Below are positions 56,715 to 64,000 of a DNA stretch of 64,000 nt, piece by piece (within the stretch, counting starts at the first letter, position 1; every line of letters begins with the position of its first letter). The position numbers and the translations under genes were made by a program. Location: the NCBI GenBank assembly GCA_032717465.1, contig CM064713.1, forward strand, positions 2,457,501-2,521,500, read 5' to 3'. A model generated the notes under the pieces. It saw nothing but the letters and a program-made list of their open reading frames with translations, searched no databases and was not told the DNA's origin. Origin of the DNA: Coenobita brevimanus. Taxonomy: Eukaryota > Arthropoda > Malacostraca > Decapoda > Coenobitidae.

Positions 56715-58145
56715 CACTGAAAAATACGATCTTGAAAGGACGACGTACAGAGCAGAATATGAAAATGAAATACCGGGCAGGTGAGCAATGAGGACTGTGC
56801 ATGATGGAGGCAGAATGTGAGGGCCGGGTACGTATGATGCTGGTGGAGTTGGCGTATATTAAACACTACAGAGTTCGTCCAGCCAAGTCAACCTGATGCT
56901 TACTGAACAGGTGAAAGGGCGAGGAATGATGTCAGCCACGATGAAATACCACTACTTCCTCAGGCTTGCACGTATGTTTTTTAATACAAATGTAAAGAAC
57001 GATAGAACCATCTAAATGACAGGGTTAAATATAGCATTTATGTACCTCTCCACTAATTGGATGCTCTCCAAAACTTAATTAAATCACATGGTAGCACCAA
57101 GTTAAACTATAAATGACGCCACGGTCATCATGAGTTTAATATTACACAGTGCACAGTGACAGTGCAGTACTGTTGATAAACTGTTCATTAATTCTGTGTA
57201 GCAACCATCATTCCTTTTCTAACCAACTTTTATATCAACATCAAGGTATGTGTCAAAATGTAGAGTAACTTGATGTTCATCCTGGTACAATAGATTTATC
57301 AGTATGGACGAAGTATAGCACAGCAGGTGTACAAATGTCGACATCAATGTTCTCAGTTCAGCCTTGATGGTGGGGAATTCTTATTTTTCCTGGGTTCGAA
57401 ATATGGCAAAAGGGATCTTCTAACCACTTTTACCAGCAAAATTCATACAGGAACTAGTCATTCACTGATGTCCCACGTACCATGTATTTAGGGAAACGTA
57501 ATTCACAGAGGAAAATAATAATTACTCATTTCAATAATGAATAATCCTCTTCAACATTATTACTGCCTCATCACTCTAGTGTAGGTATGATCTTAGGCAT
57601 GAATTACTACTTGGACAAACCAGCTCCTACAGTTGTCCTATTGTACATACTACATCATCAAAAATCCCAGCATTTGTATTCATTTTACAGCTACCTGGAT
57701 TAACTCTTTCACGATGGTTGACATCCTTATTTTACTGAGGCTGGCTACGGAGAATTTAATATCCACAGGGAAACCTCTCCTCGTTCAATGAATAAAGAGA
57801 ATTTCGAATGCCATCTTAGAAAACAGAATCTCCAGTGCCATCTTAGGAAACAGATTCTTCAGTGCCATCTCAGTAATCAAATTCATCGAGGGTGAGTCGC
57901 ATTTCAGGTGTCACATGAGAGTAGTAAACACCTCATAAAGTAGCCATAAACTGCCGCACAGACAAACCCGTTCCTCACAAATCCTCATCACCCTTCCCTA
58001 GCCAAGGCCAAGAACACTGTCTCTAAGGAAAATTAAGAGTATGTTTCTGGCAGTCGCATTTTGGGAGGAACAAACCTGTATTATTTTAAGGACTTCTTGT
58101 GCAGAGGAGAACTTTGCTGTACTTTCAGCCTTTGTTTTTTTTTTC
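56715..58145. other. Intron sequence, no exon recognised
   Basis: Unique AT-rich DNA. A small triplication of CAGTGCCATCTTAGGAAACA with an AGATTC-type end (about 57,805-57,890) is visible. Nothing IR-like was seen on the minus strand. Confidence 0.4.
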
Positions 58146-58150
58146 TCACT

Positions 58151-58202
<52 letters not shown>
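58151..58202. repeat. (CA)n microsatellite downstream of IR donor
   Basis: About 51 bp, some 70 bp intron-side of the donor of exon 58,272-58,460. Confidence 0.95.
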
Positions 58203-58271
58203 GCAGCCCCTCACAAACACCTCACAAGCATCACACATCCCAAACACCCCACAAACATCCCAACCACCTAC

Positions 58272-58460
58272 CTTCCTATAGAGGGCTCCTATGACCCCGT
58301 CCCAGGTGCGGTTCTTATCCGGAGCGCCCCATGTGTGGAACCACCTGAGGGCGACCCGGAAGTGCAGGTGGTGCTGAAGGAGGCGTAGAATGTGGTAGGA
58401 ATAGCCAGTGAGGGAGGTGGATCCGTCGGGGTGGCTGACCTGGTGGAGCACTCGGGGTTT
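58272..58460 (-). CDS. IR exon: S1 first half (GYSYHILRLLQHHLHFRVAL)
   Basis: The acceptor is CATCTTTCCACAG and the donor AAG|GTAGGT. The exon has 63 codons in phase 0. It encodes KPRVLHQVSHPDGSTSLTGY, the amphipathic helix SYHILRLLQHHLHFRVALRW, then FHTWGAPDKNRTWDGVIGAL and YRK. The G(Y)xxxLLxxLxxxLxF...WGxxxxxxxWxGxIGxL pattern is the standard S1 helix followed by the GxWxGMIG turn of IRs and glutamate receptors. Confidence 0.9.
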
Positions 58461-58541
58461 CTGTGGAAAGATGGAGAGAAGGAAGTCGAGGAGGAAAGAG
58501 AAAGGGAGAGAGAAGGGAGAAAGGAGGTATATGTGGAAGGA

Positions 58542-58545
<4 letters not shown>

Positions 58546-58614
<69 letters not shown>

Positions 58615-58615
58615 G
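58546..58615. repeat. (GA)n(GACA)n compound microsatellite
   Basis: A short GA run (about 58,546-58,557) followed by about 14 GACA tetramers with one AACA interruption. Confidence 0.95.
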
Positions 58616-58814
58616 ATGTAGGAACAGGGAAGTACGAAAAAAAGAAAAGGAAAGGGCGAACTGGAGTGAGAAAGGGAAGGGAAGTAACAGAGAAGGGAGC
58701 GGGGTAGAGAAGAGGAGTAGGCAAGAAAGGGGAAAACAAGAGTAGTAACAGAGGTAGACGGAGAGAGAAGGGTAGTAGATGAAACGAATCTCCGTAACAC
58801 TCATGGTTTCTACG

Positions 58815-58840
58815 GTGAGAGAGAGAGAGAGAGAGAGAGC
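58815..58840. repeat. (GA)n microsatellite near IR donor
   Basis: About 25 bp, starting some 12 bp intron-side of the donor of exon 58,852-58,948. Confidence 0.9.
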
Positions 58841-58851
58841 ATTATACTCAC

Positions 58852-58948
58852 ACTAATCACGCCTATCGTCAACACTCGGTCTTTGAGGTCACTGGAGCGA
58901 GGTGGAAATATCTCAGGACCAACCACCAGACCACGACCGACCATCCAC
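58852..58948 (-). CDS. IR exon, first recognised: start of S1 (FPPRSSDLKDRVLTIGVI)
   Basis: The acceptor is TCTCTTTGGCCACAG and the donor AGT|GTGAGT. After one base completing a codon from an upstream exon, it encodes WMVGRGLVVGPEIFPPRSSD then LKDRVLTIGVIS. The FPPRxSDLxxRxLxxGVI block is where the ligand-binding domain of IRs begins. Since the exon starts inside a codon, at least one upstream coding exon must exist; none was recognised between here and 61.7 kb. Confidence 0.85.
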
Positions 58949-58949
58949 C

Positions 58950-59125
58950 TGTGGCCAAAGAGAGAGATGTACGGTTGATTGTGGTGGTTGTGGTTAACTG
59001 TGGTGGTTGTGACTGAGTGTGGTTGTTGCTGTGGTCGTGGTTGACTGAGGTGGTGGTGGGGGTGGGGGTGGTTCAGTGGTGTGTGAGTGCTTGTAGTGGT
59101 GGTTTGGTGGATGTGTCGTTATAGT
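58950..59125. repeat. TGTGGTGGTTG-rich degenerate tract
   Basis: GTGGTGGTTGTGGTTGACTG-type words recur six to seven times. Confidence 0.6.
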
Positions 59126-59965
59126 GCAGTGGTTCCCAGCTTTTTTCTTTCTGTGCTCCCCTCCCTTCCCCCCGACAGAACACGACAACCTCCATGACCT
59201 CCATCTACATCCTCCTTTGTAGAGGCAAGCAGCGCATCGACCCTTGGATGAGAATGTTTGATATGATATTCGTGCACGAGAAAGAACACTAAAAATATCG
59301 AATGAAAATCTTATCGCTAAGGTTTAAGCTAGACATTTGCTGCTGATATGGGTATCAGTGACTGAGTCACAGTATGGCACAACACAGGTCACCTTCCATG
59401 TGGTATTACTGTAATTACACCGACTTGCTTTGGTGCTCAGCATCCTGGAAAACTGCTTTACAGAGGCAGGGAGACAAAAATAATAAGAACACGCGAAACA
59501 GCTACTTTTTTATTACTAAGGCAATAACTCATGCCCGCCAAAAAGTTCCTCTCTCCATATGTGTCTGTGTCAAATGAATCTTTTCAATTTTCCAAAAAGT
59601 CATCTTGCATTGTTAGCAGGACAGCGCTCCACGAGAAGACTGACTGAAAAACGATTTTTCACGAACATTACTTAAGGAAAATAATTACGACATTCGGTTT
59701 CATGTGATTCTCAGCGACTAACCTATGGCCATAGTGACATAAACACCACGGTCTCCCGGGAGGCCATGGTCCCCAGACGTTCAAAGACATTGTAGTGAAT
59801 GTGGTGGTTGTGGTTGAATTTAGTTTATTTGGGGGAAGCCAATCACAGTGATGGGCTCAGCTGTATCAGTTAAACCCCTCCATTGAGACTTATAAACTCA
59901 GCGTTACAAATCAGGTTATATCATGAATAAAATATAAAAGACATCATCTGAGCTGAGGGACTGAC
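59126..59965. other. No exon recognised; possible hAT-like left end
   Basis: CAGTGGTTCCCAGCTTTTTT at about 59,131 resembles the terminal repeat of Charlie-type hAT elements, but I found no matching right end or target duplication. A 67-codon plus-strand frame at 59,374-59,577 carries no recognisable motif. At about 59,875-59,970, CCCTCCATTGAGACTTATAA and ATGAATAAAATATAAAAGAC look like a diverged family-B arm. Confidence 0.3.
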
Positions 59966-59969
59966 GGGT

Positions 59970-60600
59970 TAATGTCTTTCCTCATTACTACTCCTTCTCT
60001 CTTGTCTCTCTTCTTTCCCTCTTACACTCTTTCCTCCTCCTTACGTATCCTCTGTCTTCCTTTTCTCTGTTACCCTTGCTGTCTATATTACTCCCTCCTT
60101 GTATCACTACCTTTCTTCTTCATACTTTTCTCCGTTCTTCTTCTCCTTCTTCTTCCTTCTTTACTCCTTTGATTTCTCTCCTTGAAACTTCAACTTCGGA
60201 GGATGATCTACATATTTAAGCCTTTGACCCTGGACAATGTTACTCCCCACTGAGAAACCACGAGGCCTTAATCTTAAAAACATCCCCCTATCCTTTCCCA
60301 TGTCACACTCATCATGTCTCCAATTTCCCTCTTCCTTTACTTCTCTCTTTCTCTTCTCTCGCCTTTTCCTCTCTTTCCTCTTCCTGCGATTTCTCTCTCG
60401 TCCAAAAAGACTTCCTCCTCTTCCTTTCTCTATCCTGCTCATCGTCTCTTTGATCCGCTTGTCCTCCTCTTAGTAATCCCAACATATCTCTCCTCGTTCA
60501 TCTAATTTTTCGCTCCTCCCTCCTTCCAACTCTTCCTCATCAGTCTCTTGTCTCCCTTCTCCTGCTACCGCTTCTCTTTTCCCTCATTCATTTTCCACAT
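59970..60600 (+). repeat. Polypyrimidine-rich tract
   Basis: CTTCTTCTCC and TCTCCTC words dominate; several short open frames are compositional. Confidence 0.65.
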
Positions 60601-61295
60601 ATAAAATGCCAACTGATCTCTCCTCCTTTTCCAGTTAATCCTCTTCGGGCCCAGTTTGTCAGATGTTATTCAGCTCGGGGGAATTTTTCTAGTCTGGTTG
60701 CTGGATATAGCCTTCATTGACCTACTAAAATGGGTGAGAGGTTTCCCAAGGCAGGTAAAATAAACTACAAAAATAATGTTATCGGTGTGAGTGGCTATTT
60801 TCGTCACTGTTGCCATCTCTCTTCTCCTACGCATCGACATTCTTTTCCTCTTTTCTTTACCCCATTTTTCCTCTCCCTGATCCCCTCCTCCTCATACCAC
60901 CCTTCCTCTCTTTCCTCAGGTACACGGATATCCTGTCTCCTTGCATTTCCCTCATTTCTTCTTTACCCATTTATTCTCCTTTATCATCGGCTCTTTCTCC
61001 TAGCCTAAAGTTTCCCTCCCTATTCCCCTCTTTCTCCCTTTCCTCAGTGACACCTCAACCTTCTCCCATTTTCTTTCCTATCAGTCCTTTCGCTCTTGTA
61101 TTGCTATTTCGACATCATTTTGCTTCATACCTCTTGTCTGTCTGTCCCTACCCTCTATTTAGCTCTCATTACTGAGTTTGGTATGAAACTCCTGTCTATA
61201 CTCCAAGCCTCTCCTTTACATCTGCCTTATTTAATCTGTTTTGACATCTTGGCCTTATCGTCTCTTCTTCTTTTCGTATTGCCCTCTCTCATAGT
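60601..61295. other. C/T-rich sequence, no gene recognised
   Basis: Frames of 70-120 codons rich in Leu/Ser/Phe/Pro are present but lack motifs. GTCAGATGTTATTCAGCTCG near 60,658 looks like a decayed fold-back arm. Confidence 0.35.
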
Positions 61296-61299
61296 TACT

Positions 61300-61493
61300 C
61301 TCTCATGGTCGAAATAACTCTAGCATTCTTTTTCAGGTAGAAGCAGACGATTTTATTCAGCTGAAATCGAGATATAGGAACCTCAGAAAGTTAATATTTC
61401 TACCTTTTACTCTTTCATGATCGGAGCAACTCTAGTGCTTTATTTCAGCCAATCTCATGTTATTATATTGAGCTGAGAGAGAGTCACAGGAGC
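61300..61493 (-). repeat. Two tandem family A copies
   Basis: CTCATGGTCGAAATAACTCT ... CGATTTTATTCAGCTGAAAT ... GGAACCTC (61,300-61,384) is followed by TTCATGATCGGAGCAACTCT ... GAGCTGAGAGAGAGTCACAG (61,408-61,493). Both are in reverse orientation relative to the copies at 5.1 and 54.2 kb. Confidence 0.65.
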
Positions 61494-61639
61494 CCAAGAA
61501 AGTCAATGATCTTAATATCGCTTCATCCTTCACGAACATTCTCCTCTTCTCTTCTTCCCCTGTCGCTGTTATCGTGTAGGAATGTGCAGCAAGGAGTGAG
61601 CAACCCCTTCAGACAGATGACGTGTTTTATCTTTTATTT

Positions 61640-61700
61640 CTAGCCACTTTCTGACGATTTTATTTATCGTAGGAAAAGTCTCTCTAAGTGAAAGAGTTAA
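61640..61700 (-). repeat. Fold-back arm (family B)
   Basis: It contains CTGACGATTTTATTTATCGT and AAAGTCTCTCTAAGTGAAAG. Confidence 0.5.
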
Positions 61701-61746
61701 TGAATGCTATATCAAACCCCTCCTGCTCAAACCGTCGTTCTATACG

Positions 61747-64000
61747 GAGCAGCTTGTACAGCACCCTACCCGTATCCCTGACCGCCTTGGAGAGAGCTCC
61801 AACATACTTGACCTCTTCCTCACAACTAATCCTTCTGCTTACTCTGTTAATCTTTTCTCTCCGTTGGGCTCCTCCGATCACAACCTTATTACCTTAACCT
61901 GTCCTATCACTCCGGTACGGCCTGTGGACCCTCCAGGGAAACGTCGTCTGTGGCACTTTGGAGCCGCGAACTGGGAGGCCCTCAGGCAGTACTTCTTTGA
62001 TTTTCCCTGGAATGATTATTGCTTCCATGGCCGGGAGCCATCTGAGTGTGCCTCGCGCATTACGGAGGTTATTCTCTCGGGCATGGAAGCATACATTCCT
62101 TTCTCATATCCTTTGACTAACGCAAGAAAGCCTTGGTTTAATCACGCTTGTTCTAATGCTGTCCGCAACAAGGAGAGGGCCTACAAAAGGTACCGGAGCC
62201 AACCCACACCTGAATCACATCATCTTTACGTTTCTGCCCGGAATCGTGCTAAGTCTGTTCTTCGCTCTACTAAAAATAATTTCATCCATACTAAATGCTC
62301 TCAACTCTCCAACTCGAATTCTTCCCGCTCCTTCTGGCACCTTGCCAAAAATCTTTCTAACAACTTTACCTCATCATCCTTCCCTCCTCTTTTCTACTCT
62401 GATGGTTCTGTAGCTATTTCTTCTACTGATAAAGCAGATCTCTTCGCACAGACTTTCTCCTCCAATTCCACCTTAGACGATTCCGGTGCTGTTCCTCCAT
62501 CACTTCTCCCCTCTGACTTCCTCATGGCTGACATTAAAATTTCTTCAGTTGATGTATTTTCTGCCATCACTGGCCTCAGTACTAACAAGGCATATGGGCC
62601 TGATGGGGTCCCTCCTGTTGTTCTCAAGAACTGTGCTTCTGTGCTTACACCCTGCCTAGGCAAACTCTTTCGCCTTTGTCTGTCAACTTGTACCTTTCCT
62701 TCTTGCTGGAAGTTTGCTCTCATTCAGCCAGTCCCAAAGAAGGGTGACCACTCCCAACCCTCTAACTATCGTCCAATTGCTTTAACGTCCTGTATTTCAA
62801 AAGTTTTCGAGTCAATTCTTAATAGAAAAATTTTAAGGCATCTTTCCTATCACAACCTTCTTTCCGATCGTCAGTATGGGTTCCGTCAGGGACGCTCCAC
62901 TGGCGATCTTCTCACCTACCTTTCAGACTCCTGGTCATCCTCCTTTCGGGACTTTGGCGAAAGCTTTGCCATTGCACTTGACATCTCAAAGGCTTTCGAT
63001 CGAGTCTGGCATAAATCTTTAATTTCCAAACTGCCCTCCTACGGTTTCTATCCTTCTATCTGTGCCTTCATCGCTAGCCTCCTTTCTGGTCGTTCTATAG
63101 CCGCTGTTGTAGACGGCCATCGTTCTTCTCCTAGATCTATCAACAGTGGTGTTCCTCAGGGCTCTGTCCTATCACCAACTCTCTTCCTTTTATTCATCAA
63201 TGATCTTCTAAGCTGTACATCTAACCCTATCCACTCATACGCTGATGACTCCACCCTTCACCTTTCCATTCGGTTCCCGCAACGCCCATCTCAACAGTTA
63301 CTTCAAGAAACAAGGGATGAGGCTATGGCACACCTAATGTCTGACTTGGCTCGTATCGCTGACTGGGGTAAAAATAATATGGTTGTCTTTAATGCATCTA
63401 AGACTCAGTTCTTACACCTATCAACCCGACAAAATCTTCCACAGGTATACCCATTAATGTTTAATAATATTCAGCTTAATCCTGCATCATCCTTGAACAT
63501 GCTTGGGGTTTCATTTACTCGGGACTTATCTTGGAAAGATCATATTACATCTCTTGTAAAATCTGCTTCTAAGAGATTGGGTGTGCTAAGCCGACTCCGC
63601 TCTTTCTTTACCCCTGCACAATTGTTGACTCTATACAGAGGTTTTATCCGCCCCTGTGTGGAGTACAACTCTCATGTGTGGGGAGGCTCCCCACATACAG
63701 CTCTTCTCAATAGGGTGGAGTCAAAGGCTTTTCGTCTCATTAACTCTCCTCCTCTTACTGACTCCCTTCAACCTCTGTCTCTTCGCCGCACTGTTGCATC
63801 TTTATCTCTTTTCTATCGCTACTTTAATGGTCACTGCTCCTCTGAACTGTCTGCTTGCATTCCTCCACCTCTACGACGGGCGCGTAGCACCCGTCTGGCA
63901 GCAAACTCTCATCCCTTTTCTGTCCAACTCTCTAATGCAAGAGTTAACCGTTACTCCCAGTCTTTCATTTATGCAACAGGTCAACTCTGGAACTGTCTCC
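61747..64000 (+). mobile_element. Second Jockey/CR1-group LINE copy, 5'-truncated, runs off window
   Basis: From GAGCAGCTTGTACAGCACCC onward the sequence tracks 40,839-43,092 of the first copy at an offset of 20,908-20,909 with only scattered substitutions. The 5' half of the endonuclease is missing, so the copy was truncated on insertion. The right end and tail lie beyond the window. Confidence 0.9.
61747..64000 (+). pseudogene. LINE endonuclease C-terminus plus reverse transcriptase, frame intact
   Basis: A single frame is open from the truncation point to the end of the window. It contains the endonuclease end ([12 protein letters not shown]), the linker, and the RT blocks [41 protein letters not shown] and [11 protein letters not shown]. 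At about 62,503 it has CACTTCTCCCCTCTGACTTC, where the first copy lacks one base, so here the two domains remain fused. The missing N-terminal half of the endonuclease, including its Glu, makes it non-functional despite the uninterrupted frame. Confidence 0.85.

Noticed and set aside
58146..58804. 197-codon minus-strand frame taken as one exon
   Set aside because: Only 58,272-58,460 has receptor sequence with splice sites at both ends; the rest is translated (GACA)n, (CA)n and purine-rich intron.

Overview
The window looks like decapod crustacean DNA, probably crab (inference). It is crowded with long GA/CT and CA/GT microsatellites, minisatellites, pentamer arrays and non-LTR retrotransposons. 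It also holds one split gene of the divergent ionotropic receptor (IR) type, with crustacean-style small exons. There is no bacterial, organellar or viral gene organisation, and no rRNA or CRISPR array. Most long open frames are translations of simple repeats or antisense shadows of reverse transcriptase.

Left part (1-30 kb): no host gene was recognised. The main content is an RTE-like LINE at about 11.9-15.2 kb (endonuclease plus reverse transcriptase, one frameshift, ATAG-type tail). A 5'-truncated relative lies at 3.05-3.87 kb with an 8-bp target duplication. Four short or decayed pieces lie at 1.6, 1.9, 6.6 and 8.6-9.2 kb, and a fifth at 52.3 kb. Low-complexity arrays fill much of the rest, including pentamers at 9.4-10.5 and 27 kb and AGGTCA-bearing repeats at 5.9 and 21.7 kb.

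Right part (30.7-58.95 kb, minus strand): ten phase-compatible exons encode most of an ionotropic receptor, running from the ligand-binding S1 lobe through M1, pore, M3, S2 and M4 to a stop codon. The 5' exons (signal peptide, N-terminal domain) were not found. A short S2 segment is missing between the exons at 36.3 and 30.9 kb. One phase-fitting candidate for it lies inside a dispersed repeat at 35.4 kb. The introns carry an antisense Jockey/CR1-group LINE with 9-bp target duplication (39.9-43.3 kb), a 731-bp hAT element with perfect 8-bp target duplication (54.4-55.2 kb), a Gypsy integrase remnant (35.7-35.9 kb), and minisatellites of 15 bp (34 kb) and 30 bp (45.6 kb). Several splice sites directly abut microsatellites.

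At 61.75 kb a second, 5'-truncated copy of the Jockey/CR1-group LINE begins and runs off the window. It lacks the one-base deletion that breaks the first copy.

Across the window I also see an apparently uncatalogued fold-back repeat family. Its arm core, CCAGACGATTTTATTCAGCT or its reverse complement, occurs about 20 times, often as inverted pairs. The arms supply AATAAA hexamers on either strand.
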